Of a stretch of DNA of 64,000 nucleotides, positions 33,516 to 43,301 are shown piece by piece (within the stretch, counting starts at the first letter, position 1; each line of letters begins with the position of its first letter). Where the stretch lies: contig NZ_BAUT01000012.1 of assembly GCF_000513095.1 (NCBI RefSeq), forward strand, positions 20,402 through 84,401. The letters are read 5' to 3'. The notes below the pieces were generated by a model. It saw only the letters and a list, made by a program, of their open reading frames with translations. It searched no databases and was not told the origin of the DNA. This stretch comes from Halalkalibacter wakoensis JCM 9140. Lineage in GTDB: Bacteria > Bacillota > Bacilli > Bacillales > Bacillaceae_D. Made by a program: the position numbers and the translations under genes.

Positions 33516-34664
33516 ATGAGAAAAAAACTTGCACTTATTTTTATTGCCTTATTATTAATGGGTTCGGGAATTCCGCTTCAAGCAAAAGCGGAGCAACGGA
33601 ATTTTTCTGTCTCGGCTCAAGCCGCTGTCCTTATTGAGCAGGAGTCAGGACGTGTACTATATGGAAAAAATGAGCATGAGCCATTACGAATTGCAAGCAT
33701 AACGAAAATCATGACGGCCATTTTAGCAATTGAATCAGGAAAAATGGATGAAATGGTCAAGGTTTCGACAAATGCAGAAGGAACAGAAGGTTCATCTATT
33801 TACTTACGCGCAGGAGAAAAAATCCCATTAAAGGATTTAGTATATGGTCTCATGCTAAGAAGTGGTAATGATTCAGCTGTTGCCATTGCTGAACATGTCG
33901 GAGGGAGTTTAGATGGTTTTATTTATATGATGAACGAAAAAGCTGAGCAAATTGGAATGGTCAATACGATGTTTCAAAACCCACATGGTCTTGATGATCA
34001 TGAGGATCATTTCTCTAGTGCACATGATATGGCTCTTCTAACACAACATGCAATGGATAATGAGATGTATCGTGAAATTGCTTCAACAAAAAGCTATCGC
34101 TCTGATGGAGAACAAATACGAGTATGGCAGAATAAAAATCGATTGTTAACAGAGCTTTATGAATATTCGACTGGTGGAAAGACAGGTTATACCAAACGGG
34201 CAAAGAGGACGTTGGTTTCAACAGCCACTAAAGACGACGAACACTTAATTGCCGTAACATTAAACGCGCCAAGTGATTGGCATGATCATATGAATCTATT
34301 TAATTGGGCATTTGATACATTTGATTTGGAAGTTCTTATTGAAGAAGGATTGCTTGATAACATTGATGACGAATTTTACAAGAATCATGTGTATACACCG
34401 TATTCGTTTGAGTACCCTCTTTCACCATCTGAGCAAGAGTCCTTATCAAGCAAGGTAACATTATATCAGCCACCTTCTAAAGAGGAACGGGATGGATACA
34501 TTCCGCCACAACCGGTTGGCAAAGTAGAGTTTTTTATTGGTAATGATGAAATAGGGCGAGTGCCACTTTTATATGACCCTCCAGAAGTGGAAGAGAAGAC
34601 AGGATTCTGGACGCGTTTTCTTGACTTTTTTTCCTTTACTATAGGGGTGAGAACAAGTGATTAA
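33516..34664 (+). CDS. dacB: Sporulation D-alanyl-D-alanine carboxypeptidase DacB (PBP5*)
   Basis: The 382-residue protein is the same length as B. subtilis DacB. Residues 1-25 form a signal peptide ending LQAKAEQ. The serine DD-peptidase motifs are SITK (61-64), SGN (116-118) and KTG in GGKTGYTKRAKRTL (about 230). It trims D-Ala from peptides in the spore cortex and controls cortex cross-linking, acting outside the mother-cell membrane. ATG 33516 is chosen because the signal peptide starts there; the ribosome binding site (AGGACGGGGAT) is modest. A sigma-E promoter precedes it, and spmA overlaps its last 8 bp, giving the conserved dacB-spmA-spmB operon. Confidence 0.95.
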   Translation: MRKKLALIFIALLLMGSGIPLQAKAEQRNFSVSAQAAVLIEQESGRVLYGKNEHEPLRIASITKIMTAILAIESGKMDEMVKVSTNAEGTEGSSIYLRAGEKIPLKDLVYGLMLRSGNDSAVAIAEHVGGSLDGFIYMMNEKAEQIGMVNTMFQNPHGLDDHEDHFSSAHDMALLTQHAMDNEMYREIASTKSYRSDGEQIRVWQNKNRLLTELYEYSTGGKTGYTKRAKRTLVSTATKDDEHLIAVTLNAPSDWHDHMNLFNWAFDTFDLEVLIEEGLLDNIDDEFYKNHVYTPYSFEYPLSPSEQESLSSKVTLYQPPSKEERDGYIPPQPVGKVEFFIGNDEIGRVPLLYDPPEVEEKTGFWTRFLDFFSFTIGVRTSD

Positions 34665-35250
34665 CAAAATATGGGTCGCGATGCTTGTAATTGGTATTGC
34701 CTTTGGAGCTGCTAATGGTCGGATGGAAGAAGTAAATGAAGCGATATTTGCTGGAGCTAAGGATGCAGTTACGATCTGTTTAGGATTAATTAGCATCCTT
34801 GTTTTTTGGCTCGGTTTAATGAGGATCGCTCAAGAAGGAGGACTGTTAAAAGCACTTGCCAAGATCATGCGACCAATTGCAACAAGAATATTTCCTGAAG
34901 TTCCACCAAATCATCCTGCAATGGGCTATATTTTATCCAATATGACAGCTAATTTGTTTGGATTAGGGAATGCAGCTACGCCGATGGGTATCAAGGCGAT
35001 GCAACAATTAAAAGATTTAAATGGTGGACGAGATTCGGCAAGTCGCTCGATGATTACCCTACTTGCTATCAATACAGCAAGCATTACATTAATTCCAACA
35101 ACCGTAATTTCCATTAGAATGAGTTACGGTTCTGTTTCTCCAACTGAAATTGTCGGAACAACTCTTATTGCTACCACTTGTTCAACAATTGGAGCTTTGA
35201 TGATCGATCGGTATTTTTACTTTAGACGGGTAAGGAAGGGGCGTGCTTAG
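34657..35250 (+). CDS. spmA: Spore maturation protein A
   Basis: The 197-residue membrane protein has a nucleoside-recognition (Gate) domain. It includes AGAKDAVTICLGLISILVFW, MGYILSNMTANLFGLGNAAT, TPMGIKAMQQL and LAINTASITLIPTTVISIR. SpmA works with SpmB in core dehydration of developing spores and so affects heat resistance. The GTG start at 34657 overlaps the end of dacB by 8 bp, with GGGGTGAG as ribosome binding site. The protein stops directly before the spmB ATG. Confidence 0.95.
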   Translation: MINKIWVAMLVIGIAFGAANGRMEEVNEAIFAGAKDAVTICLGLISILVFWLGLMRIAQEGGLLKALAKIMRPIATRIFPEVPPNHPAMGYILSNMTANLFGLGNAATPMGIKAMQQLKDLNGGRDSASRSMITLLAINTASITLIPTTVISIRMSYGSVSPTEIVGTTLIATTCSTIGALMIDRYFYFRRVRKGRA

Positions 35251-35787
35251 ATGGAATGGATCACAGTCATTTCGATTTGGTTTATTCCTGTCTTAATCGC
35301 GTTTGTCCTTATGTATGGAACGTACAAGCAGGTACCCACATATGAAACGTTTGTTGAGGGAGCCAAAGAAGGGTTTGGAATGGCGATTTCTATTATTCCA
35401 TATTTAGTTGGAATGCTGGTCGCCATTTCAGTTTTTCGTGCCTCTGGGGCAATGGATTTTATTATTGAGTTGATGAAGCCAGCACTACAAGCAATTGGCG
35501 TTCCATCTGAAATCGTTCCACTTGCTATGATTCGTCCTATCTCAGGAACAGGCGCGTTAGGTATGACATCGGACTTAATTGCAACGTATGGTCCGGATTC
35601 CTTTATCGGGCGCTTAGCTTCAACGATGCAAGGAAGTACAGATACAACATTTTATGTATTAACCGTTTATTTTGGGGCTGTCGGAATTAAAAAAATGGGA
35701 GATGCATTAAAGGTAGGGTTACTTGCGGATGTCGTAGGGGTTATTGCTTCGATTATTATTGTTACTTATGTGTTTGGAGCGTATTAA
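35251..35787 (+). CDS. spmB: Spore maturation protein B
   Basis: The 178-residue membrane protein has the Gate domain pattern: FVEGAKEGFGMAISIIPYLV, MIRPISGTGALGMTSDLIAT and STMQGSTDTTFYVLTVYFGA. It is the partner of SpmA in spore core dehydration. ATG 35251 follows the spmA stop without a gap; AAGGAAGGGGCG in spmA is the ribosome binding site, giving translational coupling. It is the last gene of the operon; a good terminator lies 60 bp downstream. Confidence 0.95.
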   Translation: MEWITVISIWFIPVLIAFVLMYGTYKQVPTYETFVEGAKEGFGMAISIIPYLVGMLVAISVFRASGAMDFIIELMKPALQAIGVPSEIVPLAMIRPISGTGALGMTSDLIATYGPDSFIGRLASTMQGSTDTTFYVLTVYFGAVGIKKMGDALKVGLLADVVGVIASIIIVTYVFGAY

Positions 35788-35846
35788 AGACAGGGTTCAA
35801 TGTAAATTGAAACAAAAAAGTAGAACGTCATATAGCACTGTGAATT

Positions 35847-35885
35847 GCCGTAATAGGAGTCGTTACTCTTATTACGGCTTTTTTG
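35847..35885 (+). terminator. Terminator of dacB-spmA-spmB
   Basis: GCCGTAATAGGAGT pairs with ACTCTTATTACGGC (one bulge) around CGTT, followed by T7. Confidence 0.87.
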
Positions 35886-35984
35886 TATCAATGATATTAC
35901 GCCCTTTTTATGAATGGTAAGAGAAAAATATCAAACACTATTATTGTTATGTCAGTCCCTAATACATATCTTTTGTGTATAAGA

Positions 35985-36009
35985 ATTCTAAATACAAGGA
36001 ATTTAGAAT
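35985..36009. promoter_or_regulatory. Inverted repeat upstream of the CLC gene
   Basis: ATTCTAAAT (35985-35993) and ATTTAGAAT (36001-36009) are perfect complements with a seven-base centre, 36 bp before the CLC start. No T-run follows. It may be an operator or an mRNA leader hairpin. The consensus fluoride riboswitch is not recognisable in 35888-36045. Confidence 0.35.
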
Positions 36010-36045
36010 CGGGGCTTTCATTCTATTTGAAATGAGGGAAGAAGA

Positions 36046-37338
36046 ATGAATGATAAGCCTCCTTATAAAACATTACTTGTTACACTTTTTATCTGGGTTA
36101 CCATTGCAGGAGTCATTGGATTGACCATAGGCTCGACAACAGCTTTGCTATTACATACAAACGATTTTCTAGGTTTAACTCGAAAAGAGAATAGTTGGCT
36201 AATTTTTCTTCTTCCGTTAGCTGGTATGGCAATTGGCTTTTTGTACATGCAAGCCGGAGAAAAATCAGGGAATGAACTGTATAAAGGAAATAACTTGGTC
36301 ATAGAAGGAGTACAAGGCAAGAAAACCATGATCAGAAGGTTAGGACCATTGGTATATGTGGGGACATTTTTAACTGTATTATTCGGTGGATCAACAGGAA
36401 GAGAAGGAGCGGCGATCCAAATGGGAGGGAGTGTTGCCGAGACCGTTATACGTTTCTGTAAAATAAACGCAGTAGATACCAAACTATTATTAATGAGTGG
36501 AATTAGTGCTGGGTTCGGAACAGCATTTGGTGCACCTATTGCAGGTGCAGTCTTTGGAATGGAAATGACAGCGCTGGGGAAATTGAAATATGAAGCCATT
36601 GTTCCATGCCTTGTTTCAAGTATTGTTGGTCATTACACAGCTGAAAAACTGTGGGGAGTGAAACATGAATCATTTATAATCGAAACGGTTCCGACTATGT
36701 CTTTCCTTACGGTTTCAAAAGTTATTCTGCTAGCCATTTTGTTTAGCTTTCTAAGTGTTCTTTATTGTCAGGTAAGACATGGAATACAAAAGTATTCAGA
36801 AAAAATCACAAAGAAAAACCATGTTTTAAGAGCTTTTGCTGGGGGAATGATCATTGTAGCTTTAACGATGATCATTGGAACGGTACAGTATAACGGTCGA
36901 GGGATAGAGATGTTGGAACAAGCCTTTCATGAAGAGGTACCAGCCTTTGCTTTTCTGTTTAAACTTGTTTTTACAGCCGTCACACTTGGAACCGGTTTTG
37001 TTGGGGGAGAAGCTATACCTTTATTTTTTATGGGAGCAACATTAGGTAATAGTTTATATGGATTTGTTGATCTGCCGCTATCATTTCTTGCAGCGTTAGG
37101 TATGATTGCAACGTTCGTAGGAGGGGCAAATACGCCAATTGCAGCTTTTTTATTAGCAATTGAGATGTTTGACGGAAAAGCGATTGAGTTTTTCTTTTTA
37201 GCTTGCGTAACAAGTTATATTTTTTCAGGTCATCATGGATTGTGGCCGTCTCAAACGATTTATGAACCAAAAAGCAGATTATATAAAATTCCAACAGGAA
37301 AAACGGTTGCGAGTATTGAAAAGAAGAAGGAAGAATAG
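36046..37338 (+). CDS. CLC family anion channel/antiporter, fluoride-type motifs
   Basis: The 430-residue protein has about ten or more membrane helices of the CLC fold. The gating glutamate is in GSTGREGAAIQMGGS (Glu120). The helix-N region reads GFVGGEAIPLFFMGATLGNS. In chloride CLCs the first motif is GSGIP; here it is KGNNLVIEG (residues 80-88). The second is GREGA instead of GREGP. These replacements resemble the CLC-F clade, which exports fluoride in exchange for protons, so fluoride resistance is a reasonable hypothesis. Generic chloride transport is the alternative. ATG 36046 follows GAGGGAAGAAGA. With gabD it forms an insert between spmB and rluB, which adjoin each other in B. subtilis. 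Confidence 0.85.
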   Translation: MNDKPPYKTLLVTLFIWVTIAGVIGLTIGSTTALLLHTNDFLGLTRKENSWLIFLLPLAGMAIGFLYMQAGEKSGNELYKGNNLVIEGVQGKKTMIRRLGPLVYVGTFLTVLFGGSTGREGAAIQMGGSVAETVIRFCKINAVDTKLLLMSGISAGFGTAFGAPIAGAVFGMEMTALGKLKYEAIVPCLVSSIVGHYTAEKLWGVKHESFIIETVPTMSFLTVSKVILLAILFSFLSVLYCQVRHGIQKYSEKITKKNHVLRAFAGGMIIVALTMIIGTVQYNGRGIEMLEQAFHEEVPAFAFLFKLVFTAVTLGTGFVGGEAIPLFFMGATLGNSLYGFVDLPLSFLAALGMIATFVGGANTPIAAFLLAIEMFDGKAIEFFFLACVTSYIFSGHHGLWPSQTIYEPKSRLYKIPTGKTVASIEKKKEE

Positions 37339-37452
37339 AAACTCTGTAAAAAAGGTTGTAAGGGGGTGTATTTGCCTCTCTTAATGCTGCCTTTATTTGT
37401 CTATTAAACTACTATAAAGTGAGTAGCACATTTTTAAGGAGGAGATCGCATT

Positions 37453-38868
37453 ATGAATCATTGGAGTTTATTTATTAATGGTGAATGGATATCTGAAGGT
37501 GAAAAGATTGAAGTAATCAATCCATCGACAAGAGAAATTGTCGGTACCGTACCGAAAGCAGGATCGAAAGAAGCAGAGCAAGCTGTCAATTCAGCTTATG
37601 AAGCTTTTCCGGCATGGTCAAGTCTTACTGCGGGTGAACGCAGTGAATTTATTATGAAGTGGCATGATCTAATTAATGAACATAAAGAAGAAATTGCTAG
37701 ATTGATGACGGCTGAACAAGGGAAACCCTTGAAAGAAGCAATGGGAGAAGTCGCATATGCGAACAGCTTTCTTTCATGGTACGCTGAAGAAGGGAAACGC
37801 ATCTATGGAGAAATGATTCCGGCTTCTGTTCCTAACAAACGACTTTTTGTTCAAAAACAAGCAGTTGGCGTTATTGCAGCTATAACTCCATGGAATTTTC
37901 CAGCTGCTATGATCACAAGAAAAATAGCTCCAGCTTTGGCAGCTGGTTGTACAGCGGTCATTAAACCAGCTGAACAGACACCATTAACGGCATTCATGTT
38001 AGCCAAACTAGCTGAGGAAGCGGGTTTTCCTCCAGGTATTATCAATGTCGTGACAGGAGATCCAAAAGAAATCGGAGAAGCATGGATGAGGGATGAACGG
38101 GTCACAAAAGTGACGTTCACAGGTTCGACAGAGGTTGGGAAGTTGCTCATGAAACAAGCGGCCGATACAGTGAAAAAACTTTCACTTGAACTTGGTGGAC
38201 ATGCCCCGTTTATTGTGATGAATGATGCGAATCTTGATCTAGCTGTAGAGGGAGCGATTGCTTCAAAGTTTCGAAATGCTGGTCAAACGTGCGTGTGTGC
38301 GAATAGAATTTATGTTCATGAAGATATTAAGGAAGACTTTTTACATACATTTAGTGAGAAAGTGAAAGCGTTAGCTGTTGGAGACGGATTAAAAGATGGA
38401 TCAGATATAGGACCATTAATTAATGAGCAAGCGATTTTAAAAGTGAAAGCACAAGTTCAGGATGCACAAGAAAAAGGAGCAAACGTGTTAACAGGTGGGA
38501 AAGAAGTTTCAGGTTTGTTCTATGAACCTACTGTTATTGCGGATGCAACAGACGACATGCTTTGTATGAAGGAGGAAACGTTTGGACCTGTTGCCCCTGT
38601 AGCAACGTTTAAGACAATGGAAGAAGTAATAGGACGAGCAAATCATTCACGTTATGGATTAGCTGCCTATGTGTATACACAAAATTTATCTCAAGCGATT
38701 AAGATGAGTGAAGCTTTACAATATGGCATTGTAGGTGTGAATGGTGCATTACCTGCTGTTGCTCAAGCGCCTTTTGGAGGGTTCAAAGAAAGTGGATTAG
38801 GTAGAGAAGGTGGGCATCATGGAATTGAAGAGTTTTTAGAGACGAAGTATATTTCTATGGGCATATAA
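37453..38868 (+). CDS. gabD: NAD(P)-dependent succinate-semialdehyde dehydrogenase
   Basis: This 471-residue aldehyde dehydrogenase has AAITPWNFPAAMITRKIAPA (cofactor-binding WNFP), VTFTGSTEVGKLL (GSTEVG turn), SLELGGHAPFIV (catalytic Glu) and RNAGQTCVCANRI (catalytic Cys). These variants are typical of GabD, which oxidises succinic semialdehyde to succinate in GABA breakdown. Closely related semialdehyde dehydrogenases cannot be fully excluded. AAGGAGGAGATCGCATT precedes ATG 37453. No gabT or gabR is adjacent, so it is an orphan. It is followed by its own terminator. Confidence 0.9.
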   Translation: MNHWSLFINGEWISEGEKIEVINPSTREIVGTVPKAGSKEAEQAVNSAYEAFPAWSSLTAGERSEFIMKWHDLINEHKEEIARLMTAEQGKPLKEAMGEVAYANSFLSWYAEEGKRIYGEMIPASVPNKRLFVQKQAVGVIAAITPWNFPAAMITRKIAPALAAGCTAVIKPAEQTPLTAFMLAKLAEEAGFPPGIINVVTGDPKEIGEAWMRDERVTKVTFTGSTEVGKLLMKQAADTVKKLSLELGGHAPFIVMNDANLDLAVEGAIASKFRNAGQTCVCANRIYVHEDIKEDFLHTFSEKVKALAVGDGLKDGSDIGPLINEQAILKVKAQVQDAQEKGANVLTGGKEVSGLFYEPTVIADATDDMLCMKEETFGPVAPVATFKTMEEVIGRANHSRYGLAAYVYTQNLSQAIKMSEALQYGIVGVNGALPAVAQAPFGGFKESGLGREGGHHGIEEFLETKYISMGI

Positions 38869-38890
38869 GCATAATTGGATATAGGAAAAG

Positions 38891-38929
38891 AACGCTTAGG
38901 ATGAACAACAGTATCCTTAGCGTTTTTTC
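38891..38929 (+). terminator. Terminator of gabD
   Basis: AACGCTTAGGAT pairs with ATCCTTAGCGTT (one T-T mismatch) around a 10-base loop, followed by T6. Confidence 0.85.
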
Positions 38930-39001
38930 AGTTATGAAAGAAAATCTCTTTCGCTTGAGAATTCACAACTGGAAGAGTATGATGGTACATGAGGTGAAGA
39001 G

Positions 39002-39730
39002 ATGGAACGGTTACAGAAAGTAATAGCCCAAGCGGGAATAACATCACGACGTAAGGCAGAGCAGTTAATTGTAGAAGGTAAAGTGAAAGTGAATGGAAAG
39101 GTTGTTCGCGAGCTCGGAGTAAAAGTCACTCCAAATCGAGACGAAATTGAGGTAGAAGGTGTCCCGATTGACCGAGAAGAACCAGTTTACTACCTTTTGT
39201 ACAAGCCAAGCGGTGTCATTTCAAGCGTCAAAGATGAAAAAGGTAGAAAAACAGTTACAGATTTTCTAGAAGTCGAGCAAAGAGTCTTTCCAGTTGGTCG
39301 ACTTGACTACGATACATCTGGACTCATTTTATTAACAAATGATGGTGATTTTGCAAATCAACTTATGCATCCTAAATTTAAAATAGAAAAAGTGTATGTG
39401 GCAAAAGTAAAAGGAATCCCATCAAGAGAAAAATTAAAACAACTTCAAAATGGCATTATGCTTGAAGATGGAAAAACAGCCCCGGCAAAAGTAAAAGTTA
39501 TGTCGATCGATAAGAAAAAGCAAACGGCGATTATTCGCTTAACGATCCATGAAGGACGTAATCGACAAGTGCGTAGAATGTTTGATGCGATCGACCATCC
39601 AGTTATGAAATTAAAGAGAGAACAATATAGTTTCCTACATCTAAGAGGGATGAACCCTGGTGATGTGCGCCCGTTAAAACCGATAGAGGTAAAACACTTA
39701 AGAGAATTAGCTGTCACGAAACCGTCATAA
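39002..39730 (+). CDS. rluB: 23S rRNA pseudouridine synthase B
   Basis: The 242-residue protein has an N-terminal S4 RNA-binding domain (about 1-60, starting MERLQKVIAQAGITSRRKAE). The RsuA/RluB catalytic domain follows, with YLLYKPSGVISS and the active-site loop PVGRLDYDTSGLILLTNDGD (catalytic Asp in GRLDYDT). The C-terminal RNRQVRRMFDAIDHPV is present. It makes pseudouridine in 23S rRNA. ATG 39002 follows GAGGTGAAGAG. In B. subtilis the same gene (ypuL/rluB) stands just before resA, and this order is kept. Confidence 0.94.
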   Translation: MERLQKVIAQAGITSRRKAEQLIVEGKVKVNGKVVRELGVKVTPNRDEIEVEGVPIDREEPVYYLLYKPSGVISSVKDEKGRKTVTDFLEVEQRVFPVGRLDYDTSGLILLTNDGDFANQLMHPKFKIEKVYVAKVKGIPSREKLKQLQNGIMLEDGKTAPAKVKVMSIDKKKQTAIIRLTIHEGRNRQVRRMFDAIDHPVMKLKREQYSFLHLRGMNPGDVRPLKPIEVKHLRELAVTKPS

Positions 39731-39814
39731 AGCACCTATAGTAGGTATCGTTTCTAACGTTATAATAGAGGAAAATAAGTCAGGGGCTTTTGTGTTGTAA
39801 AGGGGGAGCTGTTG

Positions 39815-40342
39815 TTGAAACAAAAACGTTTAATGATGAGGACAAGTATTCTAGCAATTATCGCAATCGCACTTGCTTACACTTTATATTCTAACTTTAT
39901 AGCAGATCGGAGTGTAGCAAAAGCCGGTGATTTGTCTATTAATTTTGTCTTGAATGACCTAGAAGGAGAGCGGATAGAATTAGAGGATTACAAAGGAAAA
40001 GGCGTATTCTTAAATTTTTGGGGAACGTATTGCCCTCCATGTGTAAAAGAAATGCCGATTATGGAAGAGCTTTACGCTGAATATAAAGACCAAGGTGTAG
40101 AAATTATTGCTGTCAATGCAAGTGAACCGAAGTTGACTGTTGAACGTTTTGTTGATCGTCTTGGTTTAACGTTTCCGATTGTCATTGATCAAGGTAATAA
40201 TGTGATTGATGCTTACGGAATTCGTCCATTGCCAACAACCATCTTAGTTGATGAACATGGGGTCATTGTTCGTGTATTTACTGGTGGTATGACAGAGCAG
40301 ATGATTCGTGATTTCATGGAAGAGATAAAGCCCGGGACATAA
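39815..40342 (+). CDS. resA: Thiol-disulfide oxidoreductase ResA
   Basis: The 175-residue protein has an N-terminal membrane anchor (residues 9-30) and an extracellular thioredoxin-like domain. Its active site is FWGTYCPPCVKE (Cys73, Cys76), with the cis-proline region RPLPTTILVDEHG. It reduces apocytochrome c cysteines before haem attachment, with ResB and ResC. TTG 39815 gives MKQKR, like the B. subtilis N-terminus, and lies eight bases after AAAGGGGG. TTG 39812 is possible too. A consensus -10 TATAAT (39761-39766) has no good -35, as for a promoter needing an activator; B. subtilis resA depends on ResD. The CPPC pair replaces the CEPC of B. subtilis. Confidence 0.94.
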   Translation: MKQKRLMMRTSILAIIAIALAYTLYSNFIADRSVAKAGDLSINFVLNDLEGERIELEDYKGKGVFLNFWGTYCPPCVKEMPIMEELYAEYKDQGVEIIAVNASEPKLTVERFVDRLGLTFPIVIDQGNNVIDAYGIRPLPTTILVDEHGVIVRVFTGGMTEQMIRDFMEEIKPGT

Positions 40343-40357
40343 TTGAGGTGTGGGGAA

Positions 40358-41980
40358 ATGAGTAAATTAACGTGTGAATGTGGCCACGACAATCCACGTG
40401 GAACAATTGTTTGTGAATCATGTGGAAAGCCACTTGGAAGCAATGAAAATGAAGAAAAATTGCTAGATATGAAATATGAAGGGGTTGCAAGAAGGTCACA
40501 AACATACACAACTACCTTTATTGATAAAGTATGGATGTTCTTCTCATCTGTAAAAGTAGGAATTTGGATTATTATTGTTACATTACTTGCCTCTGCAATA
40601 GGGACCATTTACCCGCAAGAAATGTATATTCCACCTACTGTTAGAGCGGTCGATTATTATGCCGATGAATATGGATTGTTCGGTCAAATTTATTATCAAT
40701 TGGGATTGCATAATATGTATAGCTCGTGGTGGTACATGCTTTTAATTGCGAGCTTAGGAATTTCAATTTTAATTGCTAGTATTGATCGATTCTTTCCATT
40801 ATATCGAGCACTAAAAAACCAACGTGTCACGCGCCATGCGAACTTCTTGAGAAGGCAACGTGTTTATGGAACATCTGAAGTAGATAACATTGATGAAGCC
40901 TTTGAGAGCGTGAAAGTAAAATTAAAAGAAAAAAAATACAACATTTCAGAAGAAAATGGAAATATCGTAGCGGAAAAAGGTCGGTTTGCACGTTGGGGTC
41001 CTTATGTTAATCATATTGGGTTGATTGTCTTTTTAATTGGCTGTATGCTCCGTTATTTTCCTGGAATGTATGTTGATGAACATATGTGGATACGTGAGGG
41101 TGAAACAACTGTTGTACCAAGCACAGGAGGTCAATACCATATTGGTAATGAAGAATTTCTTGTTGAGCTATATGACGAGGATGATGAAGTGTTTGGAGAA
41201 GCAATGCAGCGAGCTGGAGGTCCAATTGTTAAAACGTACCAAACTAATGCTGTTTTATATGAGAGAGAGAATACAGGAGCAGTTGGTAGTGAAGGGGAAT
41301 TAATCGAAGTTGACCGAAAGAAAATCCGTGTAAACGATCCAATGAAGTTTGACTCTTATGCTCTTTATCAAGTTGACTATAAGCTTCATGAATTAAATAA
41401 GATGAGCTTTACGTTAGAAAATAAAGAAACAGGAGAAACGTTTGGTCGGATTGATATTGATCTGTTTAATCCTGATGCTGTTTATGATTTAGGTGAAGGA
41501 TACAGAATTGAAATTAGAGAGTATTTTCCTGATTTTGTTATGTCTAGTTCGAATGTTCCCTCTACACGCTCTCAAATCCCTGATAATCCAGTGTTTATAT
41601 TTGATATGTATACACCGGAGACACCAGAAGGGGAAGTGAGTTTTGTCGGCATTCAAACAAATTTAGAGCCCATGGGCGAAAATGATTATAAGATGACGTT
41701 TGTTGATGTAGAGACAAAACACGTCTCTGCGTTAATTGTTAGAAAAGATTATACGTTACCATTCTTAATTATTGGTGGAATTATTTTTATGATTGGATTG
41801 GTGCAAGGTTCTTATTGGGCACATAGACGAATTTGGTTCCAACGAATTGATGGAAAAGTTTGGATAGCTGGCCATACAAATAAAAATTATTTAGCACTTC
41901 GAAAAGATATTGACCACGTCATTGAGGAGACGTCCATATCTTCTCCAATTGATCAGGTAGAGGAAGAAGAAAAAGAATAA
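40358..41980 (+). CDS. resB: Cytochrome c biogenesis protein ResB
   Basis: The 540-residue protein starts with a short zinc-ribbon-like motif (CECGHDNPRGTIVCESCGKP; Cys6, Cys8, Cys19, Cys22) before the first membrane helix, as in B. subtilis ResB. About four membrane segments enclose a large extracytoplasmic domain (about residues 235-460). SVKVGIWIIIVTLLASAIGT and GRFARWGPYVNHIGLIVFLI are typical. With ResC it forms the system II haem delivery and ligation machine. ATG 40358 follows GAGGTGTGGGGAA; an upstream TTG at 40343 is rejected. It is 15 bp after resA. Confidence 0.95.
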   Translation: MSKLTCECGHDNPRGTIVCESCGKPLGSNENEEKLLDMKYEGVARRSQTYTTTFIDKVWMFFSSVKVGIWIIIVTLLASAIGTIYPQEMYIPPTVRAVDYYADEYGLFGQIYYQLGLHNMYSSWWYMLLIASLGISILIASIDRFFPLYRALKNQRVTRHANFLRRQRVYGTSEVDNIDEAFESVKVKLKEKKYNISEENGNIVAEKGRFARWGPYVNHIGLIVFLIGCMLRYFPGMYVDEHMWIREGETTVVPSTGGQYHIGNEEFLVELYDEDDEVFGEAMQRAGGPIVKTYQTNAVLYERENTGAVGSEGELIEVDRKKIRVNDPMKFDSYALYQVDYKLHELNKMSFTLENKETGETFGRIDIDLFNPDAVYDLGEGYRIEIREYFPDFVMSSSNVPSTRSQIPDNPVFIFDMYTPETPEGEVSFVGIQTNLEPMGENDYKMTFVDVETKHVSALIVRKDYTLPFLIIGGIIFMIGLVQGSYWAHRRIWFQRIDGKVWIAGHTNKNYLALRKDIDHVIEETSISSPIDQVEEEEKE

Positions 41981-42056
41981 TATATTGATTTAGTAAGGTT
42001 CTAAAAGGGTGAGGAATAAGAAACATTCCAGCCCTTTTTAAGAGGAGGATACAAAA

Positions 42057-43247
42057 ATGGCTGCACTTAGCTCAAATTTACTACTTTATGCCTTTTTCGT
42101 TTACTTGCTAGCAACGATTGCATTTACTGTTTCGATTACAGGTAAAAAGTGGCGTGATAAACAAGGAGATATGACGGGGAACAGATGGGGATTTTTTGGT
42201 TTCTTGTTATCCATAGTAGGGTCATTATTATCAATTGGTTATTTTGTCACAAGGTGGATCCATGCGGGACATGCACCAGTTAGTAATATGTTTGAATATA
42301 TGACGTTCTTAGGTATTGCAATTGGGTTTGCGTTCATTATTATTTATGCCATTTACCGGTCGAATTATTTAGGATTATTTTCTATGCCGATTGTTATGTT
42401 AATTATTGCATATGGCTCTATGTTTCCAGGTGAAGTAGCACCGCTTATTCCGGCTCTACAAAGCATTTGGTTGAAAATTCATGTCATTACAACAGCTATT
42501 GGGCAAGGAATTCTCGCGATCGGATTTGTTGCAGGTCTTATTTATTTAATTCGAACAATCGATTTTACAAAGACTAATAAGCAGACGCGAGCTTTGGAAT
42601 TTGTATTGTATTCCATTTTAAGTTTAGTCGGCTTTATCTTAATGGGATCCATTTTCAATGCAATGAATTACGAAGCGAATTTTTCCTACGTCAATGAAAA
42701 TGGTTTCGATGCGGAAATGACTTATACGCTTCCGCCATTAGTTGGACCAAATGAAGGTGTTCTTTTAACAGATGAAGTAATGTCACCTTTTGTTCAAGCT
42801 CCAGCTATAATAGTAGCAAATGACTTAAATACGGTTATTTGGTCTCTATTTTCAGGTCTCATCCTTTATTGGGTTTTAAGATTAATACTACGCAAGAGAA
42901 TTGGCGCAGCTATTCAACCCATATTAAAAGGAGTTAGCCCTCAGGCTGTTGATGAAGTAAGTTATCGTGCCATAGCAATTGGCTTCCCCATTTTCACACT
43001 TGGTGGGTTGATCTTTGCCATGATCTGGGCACAAATAGCTTGGACTCGGTTCTGGGGTTGGGATCCAAAAGAAGTATGGGCATTGATCACATTTTTATTT
43101 TACGCAGCTTATTTGCATTTGCGTTTATCAAAAGGATGGCATGGTGCAAAATCTGCTTGGTTATGTGTAATTGGGTTTGCCATTATTATGTTTAATTTAG
43201 TTTTTGTTAACTTAGTTATTGCAGGTTTACATTCGTATGCACTATAA
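42057..43247 (+). CDS. resC: Cytochrome c biogenesis protein ResC (CcsA/CcsB family)
   Basis: The 396-residue membrane protein has about eight helices. The haem-handling tryptophan-rich motif is [20 protein letters not shown], the WWD-type signature of CcsA proteins. Conserved histidines include [16 protein letters not shown] and [12 protein letters not shown]. With ResB it transports haem outward and attaches it to apocytochrome c. ATG 42057 follows AGAGGAGGATACAAA. It is the third gene of the res operon; a hairpin terminator separates it from resDE, so the regulator pair may have its own promoter. Confidence 0.95.
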   Translation: MAALSSNLLLYAFFVYLLATIAFTVSITGKKWRDKQGDMTGNRWGFFGFLLSIVGSLLSIGYFVTRWIHAGHAPVSNMFEYMTFLGIAIGFAFIIIYAIYRSNYLGLFSMPIVMLIIAYGSMFPGEVAPLIPALQSIWLKIHVITTAIGQGILAIGFVAGLIYLIRTIDFTKTNKQTRALEFVLYSILSLVGFILMGSIFNAMNYEANFSYVNENGFDAEMTYTLPPLVGPNEGVLLTDEVMSPFVQAPAIIVANDLNTVIWSLFSGLILYWVLRLILRKRIGAAIQPILKGVSPQAVDEVSYRAIAIGFPIFTLGGLIFAMIWAQIAWTRFWGWDPKEVWALITFLFYAAYLHLRLSKGWHGAKSAWLCVIGFAIIMFNLVFVNLVIAGLHSYAL

Positions 43248-43301
43248 GTTTGGAACAATGTGAAGGACAATTTTGGATTGTTGGACTTCATTTCAATTAC
43301 A

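Noticed and set aside
35888..36045. Fluoride riboswitch before the CLC gene
   Set aside because: The conserved GGNGATGG and CTGATGACNCCTAC-type segments could not be found.
36063..36599. 178-codon open frame antisense to the CLC gene
   Set aside because: No ribosome binding site, proline/serine-rich shadow translation of a membrane protein, fully inside a strongly supported gene.
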